A stretch of 64,000 nucleotides of DNA from Spongilla lacustris (GCA_949361645.1 OX442416.1:7694362-7758361), one strand, 5' to 3'. Positions 44,540 through 57,434 are shown, counted from the first letter of the stretch. Notes: generated by a model from the sequence alone, not told the origin. Program-made: numbers and translations.

Positions 44540-45736
44540 TTCTGTTACCAGTGTTCGAAATGCAGATTCTACGAAGTTACTATTAAAAAGGTCCCATAAG
44601 GGAATAGATAACCGCTAATGACGCAACCCAGAACAGGACGGACATATCACAACGGAAGCCAAATGATCATGTGAATTGGCATAAATGCTGTATTAGCACC
44701 TTCCTATTACTCCGCTCGGTCACATGGGAGTATGCTGCAGGACTGCCCCATGTAATGATTTTTATTCAAAACACGTATGAACCGCAACGTAAATGCTCAG
44801 TGGCTTCATTGTGACAATAACCGGCAGAAAGAAAATTGCAGTCGATCAGTAGTGATTTATATATAAGGTGGCTAGGCAGCCTAGGCCTAGTATACGTAGC
44901 AATAGGTCCGGGATAGTTTATGAGAAGCATACCATCACAATAGCTATTATGAAATCACCTGAATTCCAATGCATATAAGTTCAAAACTATTTTTTTCAGT
45001 GCAAATATCATGCATGGACATTGTTAGTGTGCACACCTCTACTCTATATACATGTACATGTACCGTGTCCAAACATTGAATTACTGCAATTCGTATACAG
45101 ATATAAACATGAGGAATGTTTATCATATACATGTACAGCACTCCCTCAAATAGTGACAATAAACGTTTTCGCAACATTAACATGCATGCCTCTGACATAA
45201 CCCTTGATATAACATAGATGTCCCCATGACAGCTAGTGGATGCTCATTTGGGCAAAAAAAAGAATTCTTTAAAGAACATGCTGCAGGTGTAACAAGATAT
45301 AGCGCCATAAGCGTGTCCCACCGGATAGCTTGTCCGCCTACGGACAATGTATCCGAGCTAGGATACATTGCATGTCGATATAGACTGTCTCCATATCATT
45401 TGTCTCTTTGATCCGAAGTTCTCCATGGGCAGATTACAATAACCAGCCTCGTCGTCCGCGGGCACGCTATACCCTGCATGCACTTGACAGGACGGGCGTA
45501 CACATGGAAGCCAAATGATAGCGTGAATTGGTATAAACGGATGCTTATATTTGTCCAAATAAGGAATTCTTTTATCAATCACTGTATTAGCACCTTCCTA
45601 TTACTCCGCACGGTCACATGGGAGTGGATATGCTGCAGGACTGCCCCATGTAGTGATTTTATTCAAAACATGTATAGATCTATATATGGCATGCAATGCT
45701 GCATGAACGTGCAGTCCATCAGTAATAACATTTTAA

Positions 45737-46532
45737 CCTTTCATCTCCCGTCGTCCTACGCGTAGGATTAGCGTCCTACGCGTAGGACGCAAGTTAAAAT
45801 TAATTTTTAGCAAACTCAAATGAACAAAAAATAAACCAAAATCTGATTGTACTGTGGAAATGGTGATTAAATCAGAATATATTTTTACTTTCTTGCAATT
45901 CTTCAAAGATTGTCAAATACAATCAATACTACATTGCTAAAAGATGTTATTTGCGGTAGATTGTAAAGCAACTTAAAGTACCAAAAAGTAATGTTGGGTC
46001 GATCAGAGCAACATTTTAAAAGAAGGGGGTAGTAGGACAGGTCTATTGCACTAAGCATTTAAAAAATTACATTGTAGATTTGGAAATTGCTAGCTCCACA
46101 AGCTTATGAACGATAGAAATTTGTCAGACGCATGATGCGGGAATAGCCAAGTGAATGGACAAAATCTTGAAAACGTACAGTGCGTTTTCGGTAAAAATGG
46201 CAAAATCAATTAGAGTAAAAACACTGCCGTAGAATATATAAGGTAGCCCACACATCATGCTTCAAAAGACATTCAAAAAAAGTTGTACTTGTCGTACTTT
46301 TTTCTGTGACAATTAAATCCACTACATAATGCATTTTTAAGAACCGTATCTGCTTATTTGCATCGTGTAACCAAGGGTGTGATTTAAAAAATAGACTGAC
46401 AATTGGTAAATTTAGCATGATAGACACATCAAACACCAGTAGAGAAATGGATGCCAAAAAACTGCATTTCAATTTATAATGAATTTTCAAATTTTGGTCC
46501 TACGCGTAGGACTTGGACCTGGAGAATTAAGG
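45737..46532. mobile_element. Short piggyBac-like MITE, 0.8 kb
   Basis: TTAA at 45733-45736, right flank TTAT (46533-46536, one change). Ends CCTTTCATCTCC and GGAGAATTAAGG; double palindrome CCTACGCGTAGG on the left and single on the right, the mirror image of the element at 30620. It shares only terminal and 3' noncoding parts with it and has no transposase. Empty sites ATTTTAAATTTTAATTTACG (27249) and its relative at 21668 confirm the insertion. Confidence 0.9.
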
Positions 46533-47109
46533 TTATGATTTAATTTACGTCGTAGAAATCGATGACACTGACACTGAATTGACTGAAATGGTAGCTATTA
46601 GTTATATTTATACACATTTATATGCGTAGTTGCGGGAGAGCTACCTGTAGTGCACAGAAGCAGCTATGATTTCAAATGCAAATAAGTTTTAACAACTGTG
46701 ATCTTGCGTGTGAGCTTTTATGGTTGCTTATTAATCATGTTATAAATTGCCAGTGTCCAGCAAAATCTACGTTTATTATATAATTATATATATATATGCA
46801 CATATTGTTGTTCAGTTATTGAGTAAATTTTAGTATATCTTCGATCCATAACGGTTCAAAAAAAATTTCATTCTAATCTCTTTCTGGAAATTGAATTTTG
46901 TGCGCTAATTATTTTCCAAACCTTCTGAATCAGCGCAAATAATTTATAACTCAATGGTTTAGAGTTGAACGTCATTGCATGTATGATTGTTGAAACGCGT
47001 GGATGCACATAGTGAGGTTATTGATTGGTTCTGTTCATTACGGACCAGAGATGCGCCAATGAAGCATTCCCGCTCAGTGTATGCGAGCCGAGGTGGTGAT
47101 TTGGGAAAA

Positions 47110-47400
47110 TATAAAACCCAGCCATGGAGGGTGATGACATGGAACCTCAACAGGTTGAGCAGGTCTAACTACGTCGTTCCAACCGCATAAGGCAGCCTCC
47201 TGAAAGGCTTGGAAGTGTGACTTATTTTTAGCATGACATGTGGACATGTCCTTTTGAAGGAGGAAGCAGTGTAACGGCATCACGTGCTGAACTGCTCCAG
47301 AACATTCTTTTAGTATAGTATATAAGGCGTCATTTGTATGTATGTATTGCACTTCTCATTGCTATTACCATTTTGACGCTGGCTGGGTGCTACACACGTA
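47110..47400. mobile_element. Insertion of about 290 bp in Unit C, type unknown
   Basis: Present in D2 only: between TGATTTGGGAAA and TATACATGTA, where D1 has GCGTACATGTACATATA. It contains CCCAGCCATGGAGGGTGATG and a TATA-like TAGTATATAAGGCG. No inverted ends or coding frame that I can support. Confidence 0.5.
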
Positions 47401-48085
47401 TATACATGTAATTTTACTCAACTGCATCTCCGTAATTGATGACGTATAAATGAAGATATGCACAAATCTCAATATGGCTACAGGACTCATTTCTATGTAC
47501 ATGTACGTCCCATGCAACGTGTGCGACGTATTTACATATATATTTTATTCCACATTTCTCCACGTGAAAAAATGTGGAATTTTAACTTTAACCCTATGGG
47601 TTAGCGATATTTGCAAAATCGGTTTCCATACTGACAAAAAGATGATGTGGGAACAAGTGTACTAAATTTGAAATGGTTGTAACGTTACGAAGATATACAT
47701 GTACATACATTTACGTGTGTATATCTAGCTTTTTTTCAACGAAGAATTCAGTTTTATGCACTTAAAACTTATTTTATTTTTCAAGCTTTTTCTAGTAATC
47801 ATCACCGCCTGGAGTTGCACTGGTGCATAGTGTATCTACAGGTTTTATTATCAATCTTTTGATGTATAGCTGCATTATTTAGCCTTTACAGTCTTGCGTT
47901 ATACGCACCTATACATGTATAATACAAAATAAACTCAACATTTGAAATTGCAATTGATACATGTACACTGATCAATTTTTAAAAAAATATTACGTGATAT
48001 GAACATTTTTAGAAAAAATAGCCCATCAGGTGCATCGGACTGTACGGGACTAAATAGGCACTCTTCTTATATCGCTGTTTCGTAG

Positions 48086-48648
48086 TCAAATCTTGATCAT
48101 TGTCACTACACACTTCGGATCTGAGGACGATAGGTTGCATGGACCCGCTACTTCACCATTTGATTCAAAGGCTATATAGCAATCTGAATATCCATCGAGA
48201 CTCTTTAGAGTATTTGCCGGTCCTGATTTTTCCCATCTCGTTAGGCTTGTATCAGTGTCAGTGCCAACTACCAGGGAATATTCATGACCACCACTGCTCT
48301 CTGTTGCATTGAGTGGTACCAAACTCGTCTCATTAGTGCCCGCATCGGATGACTCTGATTGGTTGACAATCTGTAGCATTAGAAATACCCCGTGCTTGTC
48401 CATTACTTCCAATTGAACATAAGAGTCTTTGAGGTATTTTAAAAACACGGTTGCCGAATTTCTATTTGCGTTTGCTTTGATATCTCCGTTTTCGGACACT
48501 CGAACGAAGTGTCCCGATTGCTGGCTATAAGCAGCCTCACCTCTTCAGCAGCTGCCCTTGCTGTCACAGGCAACGTATGAGTATCCTTACAAAGCGCGAT
48601 GATGACGATGCTGCATATAGCAGTGACAAGGTTACGATAATTTACCAT
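48086..48648 (-). pseudogene. Secreted FGF-like/beta-trefoil candidate, paralogue 4 (frameshifted)
   Basis: Starts at 48648 with the same MVNYRNLVTAICSIVIIALC signal peptide; two extra bases in GCTTATAGCC (near 48526) shift the frame after EEVRLL. The rest continues in the other frame from SENGDIKANANRNSATVFLK to the usual CVVTMIKI end, otherwise with few changes (SGPANTLKSLDGYSD). Either a very recent pseudogene or a sequencing error. Belongs to duplication D2, with Unit C downstream and the shared promoter upstream. Confidence 0.75.
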
Positions 48649-48700
48649 TCTTTCTAACACGACGGATCTTATTTTGCTGTCTTTTCGTGCTGTGATGTTT

Positions 48701-48711
48701 GCATTTATATA
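48701..48711 (-). promoter_or_regulatory. TATA box of secreted-protein paralogue 4
   Basis: TATATAAATGC on the minus strand, with an extra TACATG insertion just upstream compared with the other copies; about 60 bases before the ATG. Confidence 0.6.
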
Positions 48712-50557
48712 CATGTAGTTCGGTTTAATACCAGACGCTGATTCAACTGATTATGTTCAATGGTCCTATAAGGAAATAGATGACGCTACCCTGAACAGGA
48801 CGGACATATCACAACGGAAGCCAAATGTATCGTGAATTGGCATAAACGGATGCTTACGGATGCTAATTTAAATAAGTGCAAATATGGAATTCTTTCACTG
48901 TATTAGCACCTTCCTATCACTCCACACGGTAACATGGGAGCATGCTGCAGGACTGCCCCATGTATATGTATCGATGTTCTTGCGATATGGAATTACTTTC
49001 GCATGATCTGACAGATCTTATTACGTTTAGGGATGAAATGGAGAATGACCACTACAGCCAGACTACTTAGGGGGAAGGGCATGGTATTGCTGAAGTTGTA
49101 GGAGGAAGTGGCATAGTGCAGCAGATGCTCTGTACTGCCACCGCCATGCATGCACAGAATAACATTATTGTATAGCGATTCAGTAGCATTGAATGTCTCT
49201 ATACAAAAGGGCTGTTTGCATGGGTATTGGGCCAATTGGCTGCACAACCAAAAAGTGGCCTATGACTTGTTTATTTGAAGAAGGAACTGGTTGCATAAAT
49301 TATGGCATCATGCATGTCGTGCCATCTTTTTCAAGATATTACGTACAAGTACTTTGCATTTTTGATCCACTAGCTCAAATTTCAGAGCTTCAGAAGGTTG
49401 TTTAATGTCCACAATCCCTGCAATTTGATGAATTCAACCTTCAAAACATGTTCCTTGGTATCTATACATCTATTGATTTGCCCCAATGTTGTTACCATGC
49501 CTATCATTGCATGATACACCAGGTAGTTAATTATAATTATGATGCAGGGTATTTAAGTAGAATTGGCCAGGGAATGTGTGGTTGATTCCCCCGGGCAGCC
49601 TTCAGATGAAAACTCAACTTTTCTTTGTGTGCACAATGTACGATTTGAAATGCTTCTACGTGTTGGTTGCAGCAATGTTGCTACAAACACAATTAATAGT
49701 ACCACAGTTTTCAATACTTGCTTTGTCCATCAGTATTAAAAATACACCTAATATGATGTTAGCAACTAAAAACCACTAACATGTAAACACAAAATGCATG
49801 CAAATCATTTATAGTGCTAGCATTGGCCGATATCTATTTTCGCATTTTCAGTAGTGAGAAAGGGTTAAATCCTAATTTGTTTACAAAATATACATGCTTT
49901 TATAAAATGTTTATTAAAAAGTCCAAGTTTAACTCTTTATGAATAACTACATAATTAATTTATAAAACTTGATAATTAAAATCACAGCATTTAATTGGTT
50001 AATTAATTTGAGGATAGAGCACTAACTAGCAGTACCATACAGGATTGGATCTGGCTTGGTCAATTATAAAACTTCTCCTCCTGAATGTATTTTTGCTCTT
50101 CATGTAATGCATTCATTTATAGATTTCACTCAAACCTAATTTGTTTATCTCATCATATATAATGTTTGAAGCATAATGTTTGCATAAATCAGAATGCAGT
50201 TATAGGGCAGTGTTTAACTAATGTTAAAATGTGTTCCCCTGAATTAGAGTACATATGGGTGTAAAGTTACAAGCAAAAATATGTAACATTATCTTTCGTC
50301 ACTTCTCTTGCAATAAACTCATTCTGTTGCAGTAATATTAGAAACTAAACGAATTGTCAAATGCTTTTTTCTTAACTAATATTTATCCAAATATGATTGG
50401 AGACCATAATAATATATTAAGTTAGAAAATATAATGTTTATTTCAATTTATTTCGAAGCTGTAATATGGTGGTCCTAGATCTAGGACCGTAGCGATCCTA
50501 GATCTAGCTAGGACCACTGCCTAGAAATTAAAGGTTAAATAAAATTAAAAATAACAA

Positions 50558-50985
50558 AAAGATATTGGTAATTACTAGCGGATGTGAAGCGGACTAATGC
50601 GATTATTTGTCGAAGTGGGAATCTAGCGGGGCAGTCAAGTTTTCAAACCTGCATCATGGGAGGATGAGAGGCGGGCCCAAACCCTTTTTTTTGCCAAACT
50701 CCTCGGATGAAAAAATCACAAATCTTTGCAGGATTCGAACTCGCTACCCCGTGATTCTGAGCCATTTAGCGTTACAGCCAAATGACTAGTTACATGTATG
50801 AATATGATATGCTAAAACTACTTTTAGCTACATCGCAGGTCCATTAATTAATCCATGCATGCATATACATTCAAAATTGTGTGACGCTACTTTTGGGAGT
50901 ATTTAATGTTATTAATACAGCCTTAGCAATAGACAGGGGTTGATTCAAGATGATCTATCGCCTTTTCAGAGAAAAAAAATTTTCT
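50558..50985 (+). repeat. SINE-like module plus start of Unit A, truncated
   Basis: Follows the CCTAGATCTAGG end directly, as in D1. Unit A stops after GATGATCTATCGCCTTTTCA and joins unrelated DNA at about 50972. Confidence 0.85.
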
Positions 50986-51180
50986 TTAATACACGTACAT
51001 TTGTAGTTGTGCGGTGTGACATACACGTAATGTTCACTCCTACACCTGCTTTATGGCCTGCACATATGCACACCCCTCACACACACAAATCACATCTCAC
51101 ACAAATCACACATCTCACACAAATCACACAAACAATACCTCACACACACAAATTCTCCCCGTACGTGCACTTGCATTTAG

Positions 51181-51283
51181 ACCTTTGCGGCTGAGTATGT
51201 CAAGGTGAACAAAGGAGTGTTTGAGACAGAGGATGCTGCCTACGTGCTGTCCTTCTCCATCATGATGCTCCACACCTCAGTGA
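51181..51283 (+). pseudogene. Stranded exon fragment of a Sec7-domain ARF-GEF gene
   Basis: After a TTGCATTTAG acceptor the frame reads TFAAEYVKVNKGVFETEDAA then YVLSFSIMMLHTS. The FA-x-x-Y...N-x-GVF-x-x-x-D-x-x-YVLSF-x-I-x-ML-x-TS order is the conserved core of the Sec7 domain, closest in memory to the cytohesin subfamily; Sec7 proteins load GTP on ARF GTPases. The match breaks off exactly where repeat sequence resumes (51285). The preceding CA-rich 170 bases look like the original intron. Only one exon is here, so it is a captured fragment. Confidence 0.6.
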
Positions 51284-51289
51284 CACTAT

Positions 51290-53214
51290 AGTACCACAGT
51301 TTTCAATACTTGCTTTGTCTATCAGTATTAAAAATACACCTTACTAGATGTTAGAAGCATAATGTTTGCATAAATCAGAATACATTTATAGGGCAGTGTT
51401 TAACTGATGTTAAAATGTGTTCCCCTGAAATAGAGTACATATGAGTGTAAATTTACAAGCAAACATATGTAACATTAACTTTCGTCACTTTTTTAAAAAC
51501 ACCATTTCTTTTGCAATAAACTCATTCTGATGCAGTTATATTAGAAACTAAACGAATTGTCATAATGCTTTTTTCTTAACTAATATTTATCCTAATATGA
51601 CTGGAGACCATAATAATATATTAAGTTAGAAAATATAAATTTTATTTCAATTTATTTCGAAGCTGTAATATGGTGGTCCTAGATCTAGGACCGTAGCGAT
51701 CCTAGATCTAGCTAGGACCGCTGCCTGGAAATTAAAGGTTAAATAAAATTAAAAATAATAGAAAGATATTGGTAATTACTAGCGGATGTGAAGCAGACTA
51801 ATGCGATTATTTGTCGAAGTGGGAATCTAGCGGGGCAGTCAAGTTGTCAAACCTGCATCATGGGAGGATGAGAGGCGGGCCCAAACCCTTTTTTTGCCAA
51901 ACTCCTCGGGTGAAAAAATCACCAATCTTTGCAGGATTCGAACTCACTACCCCGTGATTCTGAGCCACTGAATTTAGCGTTACAGCCAAATGACTAGTTA
52001 TGAATATGATATGCTAAAACTACTTTTAGCTACATCGCAGGTCCATTAATTAATCCATATACATTTAATTAAAATTGTGTGACGCTACTATGGGGAAGAG
52101 TATTTTATGTTATTAATACAGCCCTAGCAATAGACAGGGGTTGATTCAAGATGATCTATCGCCTTTTCAGAGACGGATCTACTTGCAGGGGGGATGGAGA
52201 AAGTACGTACACAAAGTGCTTTAGTTCCAAGGATTTCAGTGCATAGCTCTTTTCCTACCATCCTAAGCCAAAAATGCAGACATTGTAGGAAATGTTTTAG
52301 TTTCTGGGGCTCTGCGCCTGACCACTTTTCAACTCCCACGTGTCTTGTCAAAGTATGCCCCCCCCCCTCACTTTTAAACTCCTTCCTACCCCGCTGCATA
52401 TATACAACAGGTTATTGCTATTTGTAATCACAATCTGTAGCGGGCTGTATAAATGTTAACAGCGTTGATTCAAATTACGTTGCTTTCTCCGATGGGTGTA
52501 CCAGGTTGTATACCAATTAATGGTGTACCATAGATATACCTCTAATATCAATGGGTGTACAGTATTGTAATGCAATAAGGGCCAGTACCATGTCTAAAAT
52601 CTTTGGTTGTGTATAAATAGAACTTTTAAAGTGGCGCATAATAGTGCTAGTTGTGTACAAATTTTGCAAATCATTTTTTGTGATTTCCGACTTTCAAGTC
52701 ATCAATACATTTTAAGTATACCAACAAAGACCTGAAAAGTAGTTTTATATTCATCTAATATTGTTTCTAAAATTGCAATATATATCTATATGAGATATAC
52801 ACTATGCATTTTAGAGCTTTAGCGCCGGATTTATTATAAAATCAAAGAAGTGCCGAATATTATAAATTATAGTTAGCAATAAAACCTGTATAGGAAATTA
52901 AAAAATCAGGTCGTTTTGAAACATAGTGACTTCTACCTGTAGTATAAAACTCATGCAATGCATGCTGATAGGGACTTCTGGACCAAACATTCAGAAACCA
53001 TGCGCGCACAATATACATATATATCTCATGGCAGTGTGCAATGTGAACAGTTCTTTTATCGTTGTCACCGCCAGCTACTATAGCTAGTAGCTCGAACCCA
53101 CATGCAGAGGGGAAACTCGATACCTTTTCCGGCCTTGTCTCCTATTCAAAAACAATTAATTAAGCACATTATACATAGCCATTTGTAAACGGAGATTATA
53201 ATTATGGGTTAGCA
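51290..53214 (+). repeat. Third copy of the D-type tail, SINE-like module and Unit A copy 7
   Basis: 51290-51738 repeats the end of D2 including the empty piggyBac site (TTTAACTGATGTTAAAATGT) and the CCTAGATCTAGG end; 51769-52040 SINE-like; then Unit A through TATAAATGTTAACAGCG to ATTATAATTATGGGTTA, where the DIRS fragment begins. Confidence 0.85.
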
Positions 53215-54640
53215 CTCCCAACTCGCAAAATGTGCACCACGTTTTGGTTATCAGGAACCAACGCATGCACCCTCATATTAACCAGTTTACTGGCAATGGC
53301 CTGTAAAACCCTACACACTGCCACCAGTTCCCTCCAGGTGGAACTTTGCTTGGCTTCATGCTCTAACCAGTTCCCTTGTGCCACATGCATACATGTACCA
53401 TGTTCCACCATACACCCTCCATTCCTGTATTACATGTACTTGCATCTGAATATGTAATTCTAACAGCAGATGGGCTGTGCCATATAAGCTGACCATTGAC
53501 TTTTCCTATGGACTGCTTCCAGAAGAGCTCCATTTTTGCATCTGCTGATAGTTTTTGTATCATTCCTAGTTTGAAGCATTGCATACAACCCCCTAGTCAT
53601 AAATCTGGCTATGGGGCCAAACGCTAGACCCATTGAAATGATTTTACCAATCAAGCTGGCTCTGTGTCTAGCACCTTCATAATCCTGCATGCAAGCATCC
53701 TCTAATAACCTCCTGAGATTGGTTAGCTTCTTTTCAGGTACAGACACCTGCCCATGCTTTAGATCAATGGTAAAACCAAGCCACTGCAATTTCTGTGTTG
53801 GGGCCCATGTTGATTTAGCCTCGTTGACAACAAATCCTGCCTTTGACAATTGTACTCTTTACCCACTGACTAGTAATGCCTGCCTCCATCTCACCCGCAA
53901 CTGCACAAATACCATCATCCAAGTAAAGAATGGCTCTTTGGCCCTTACCCTGCCACAATCGCACTAAAGGCCGCAATAGTTTAGTAAAAACATATGGTGC
54001 TGTGGATAGCCCAAATGGCAGCACAGTGAAAACAAAGTACTTCCCTCCCCACTCAAAACCCAAATATTTTTGTTGATGCGGCACAATATCAACATGATGG
54101 TAACCAGACTTAAGATCAAACGAAAACATCCACTCACCTGGATTGAATAGCAACATAGCAAAACGCATATCCTCATGCTTACAACTCTGTTTCAACAAAA
54201 AAAGATTAACATGCCTTAGGTTCACTACTAATCGTTTCTTCCCACTACCACTACATACAACTGAAATAGGACTGCACGCATGCGGTTGTTCAGCAACTCT
54301 ATCAACATATCCACCCTCCAGCAATTCTTTTACTGCTATCTCAACAAACTCAGCTTCTACAATTGCTGAACGTTGGTTAGCACAACAGTAGTGTGTGGGT
54401 TCTGCTACAAAAGGTAATGCATATCCATTAGTATCTATAAGCTATGGAAAAGCACGCAATTCATCTTGCCAAAAATCCACACATTTACCCAGGCCCCTTT
54501 TTACAGAGTGCACATCATTGCTTATAGACCCATCCTGCTGAAAATCCCAGCAACTACCCCCCACATCCTCACTATCAGGTTTCAAAATTCCTTCATAATC
54601 AACACCCTTACTACTCATTGCCCCCTCATCTGACTCATGG
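53215..54640 (-). pseudogene. DIRS/Ngaro-type reverse transcriptase-RNase H fragment
   Basis: Reading down the minus strand: KGVDYEGILKPDSEDVGGSC, a stop after ELRAFP, then FVAEPTHYCCANQRSAI, GKKRLVVNLRHVNLFLLKQS, motif A FSFDLKSGYHHVDI, motif B LPFGLSTAPYVFTKLLRPL, motif C YLDDG. After a frameshift near 53850 come LQWLGFTIDLKHGQVSVPEK and, in another frame, RNase H SSTWRELVAVCRVLQAI with DNQNVVHILRVGS. Style and order fit tyrosine-recombinase retrotransposons of the DIRS order. No tyrosine recombinase or gag is present. At least three breaks; inactive. It lies at the centre of a large inverted repeat. Confidence 0.8.
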
Positions 54641-55872
54641 GAAGGATACAGAGAAGTGTTGGAACCCGTCTAATCTTAACACACACTGATCTGGAAAATT
54701 TAATTTCTATGCCACGCACTCAATAGTTATTCAACAGGATAAAGAAACACGCTGTCACTTGTGATGCTACATGTATAGAACCCCCCCCCCCCCCCCCCCC
54801 ATAATTATAATCTCTGTTTACAAATGGCTATGTATTATGTGCATAATTCTTTGTGACTAGGAGACGAGGCCGGAAAAGGTATCGAGCTTCCCCACTGGGT
54901 TCAAGCTACTAGTTAGTAGCTGGTCGGTGACAAATGATAAAGGAACTGATCCCATTGCACACAGCCATGAGATATATATTGCGCGTGCATGGTTTCTGAA
55001 TGTTTGGTCCAGAAGTCCCTATCAGCATGCATTGCATGAGTTATTTATCAACTGACTACAGGTAGGAAGTTACTATGTTTCAAAACGACTTGATTTTTTA
55101 ATTTCCTATACAGGTTTTATTGCTGACTATAATTTATAATATTCGGAACTTGTTACATTTTTTTAATAAATTGCTAAAGTTCTAAAATGCATTGTGCATA
55201 TCTCATATAGATAAACATTGCAATCTTTGAAATTATTGGATGAATATAAAACTACTTTTCACGTCTGTGTTGGTATACTTAAATAGTATCGATGACTTGA
55301 AAGTCAAAAATCACAAAAAATGATTAGCAAAATTCGTACACAACTGCTACATCACTTTAAAAATTCTATTTGTACACAACCAAAATTTTAGACCTGTACA
55401 GGCTAGCCCGTATTGCTTTACAATACTGTAACCTATAGGTATACAACCTGGTACACCCATCGGAGAAAGCAACGTAATTTGAATCAACGCCGTTAACGTT
55501 TATACAGCCCGCTACATATTGTGATTGCAAACTGCAATAACCTGTTGTACATATGCAGCGGGGTAGGAAGGAGTTTATTGGTGGGGGGACATTTGCCACC
55601 CCACCCCCCCCCCCCCCCCCCCCCCTCCACTTTTTTTCTACGCCACTGATATCGTACGACTAGCTGTATATGGTACTTATTTCGTCTGTTGACAGTTATT
55701 GCGGTCTATGGATAATGCCGGGTTGGGTTTTTAATTACGTAGACATGGGGCAGTCCTGTGGAGTGATAAGAAGGTGCTAGTACAATGAAAAAATTCCGCA
55801 TTTGCACTTAATTAATTAAACATCCACATTTTGCTTCATGCCAGTCCTGTTCAGGGTAGCATCATCTATAGG

Positions 55873-56283
55873 CAGGGGCGGATCTAGGGGCGGGGGGGGG
55901 GCACCAGGGGCACGTGCCCCCCCCCCCCCCCCCTCCCTTCCGGACGACTCATTAAATATTCATGAGTGCATTTTGCGTACCGCGAGCGTTTATAACCTCA
56001 CGAAACAGTGCCGCGGTTAGCTACAGCGCGGATACATGTACTGACAGGGGCGGATCTGGGGGGGGGGGGGGGGGGGGGGGGGGCACCAAGGGCACGTGCC
56101 CCCCTTCCGGACGACTCATTAAATATCCATGGTGTATTTTGCGTACCGCGTGCTATTCATAACCGCACGAAACAGTGCCGCGGTTAGCTACACTCGCGTG
56201 CACATGTACATGTGCACGCGACCAATTATAAAGTATGATTACGATTATATTTAATCCTTTCCAAATTCCTGGATCCGCCCCTG
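55873..56283. mobile_element. Dimeric hAT-like MITE
   Basis: Starts CAGGGGCGGATCTAGGGGCG and ends CCTGGATCCGCCCCTG. A second CAGGGGCGGATCTGG start is at 56045, and the body (GGACGACTCATTAAATAT, ACAGTGCCGCGGTTAGCTAC) is repeated, so two units share one right end. Includes a perfect 26-bp palindrome around GTGCACATGTACATGTGCAC (56195-56220). G/C tracts flank each start. Confidence 0.75.
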
Positions 56284-57400
56284 ATAGGACCATTGAAACA
56301 TAATCAGTTGAATCAGAGTCTGGTATTAAACAGTGCTGTCCTTAAATGCGTTTGAACTCTGGCGCCATTGCATGCGTCTGGCTGGGTACAACAATAGAAG
56401 CATGTCAAAATACCAATAGTAGTAACAACTAGATTAAGAGCCCATTTTGAGTGTCTCAGATGGGATAATATAAAGTTCAGTGATTTGTATTGCAGCTACA
56501 TGTAATGCATGGCAGCCGGGCACATTCCATTATGCATGTCAAAGTAGGACAAATATGTCAGTGGACTTGAGTTTTGTCACATTAATTTGGAACTGAAATG
56601 TTGTAATGATTTCTTAACGGTTGTTATGTATATCATTACATGTTATTGCAGACAAGTATAATTATGAAGTTATTTCTACTTTTCTAATAGATATCTGAGC
56701 TGTTCATTAAGCAGTATCTACTGTAAGGAAAAGTGAATATTATCAGTAGTATATGCCAGATGTACTCTGTTGGCAAAGTGCCCAATTATGTGAGTAGTTC
56801 CACCTTCAAGTCTTAAAAAAATGCATGCACCACACGCCAGCACATTACTATATATGTACACCACCTACACACATTCCTAAACACGTGTACATGTACATTC
56901 CTACACATGACTACACAATACACACACAAACACATAATACCACACACTCTATGCACATGTACAACACACCTACACACATAAACTACTCACATATCACATT
57001 TGCAGACACTTGTACACAAATGGATTCATTGTGATGATAATGTTCTACTGCAGTATCAGTTGCTGTTCGATTGGATGGAGCACGTTCATCAATACTAATT
57101 GCCTGTTCAACTACATGTACATCTGTGTATTGCCCAAGTATAAGTGCCCCAAAAGCTAGCTAGAACCGAATAATAAATAAACCATCTGGATTTTTAAACC
57201 ATGGTAAATATCAGTCAAGCCCACAGTGCCATGAAGTGATACATTTACGTTGCTATGGCAAATAATTTTGACAATGATACAAAGCCAATCAATAAGGGAT
57301 GAATTTCACCAACTGTTGGCAAAGTGGTCAATTATTGTATTTCAGGCAGTCAATAGTTATTCAACATGATAAAGAAACATGCTGACACTTGTGATGCTAT

Positions 57401-57434
<34 letters not shown>

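Larger units (their letters stand above)
44490..50540 (+). repeat. Large segmental duplication, copy D2
   Basis: Colinear with D1 (25620-33240). Differences: the short piggyBac-like element at 45737-46532, a 290-bp insertion near 47110-47400, only one copy of the 77-bp unit, a frameshifted secreted-protein gene, and no 2.3-kb piggyBac-like element at 50217. Confidence 0.85.

Noticed and set aside
53215..54640. Retrovirus or LTR retrotransposon pol
   Set aside because: Motif wording and RNase H style fit the DIRS/Ngaro group; no LTRs, protease or DDE integrase nearby.
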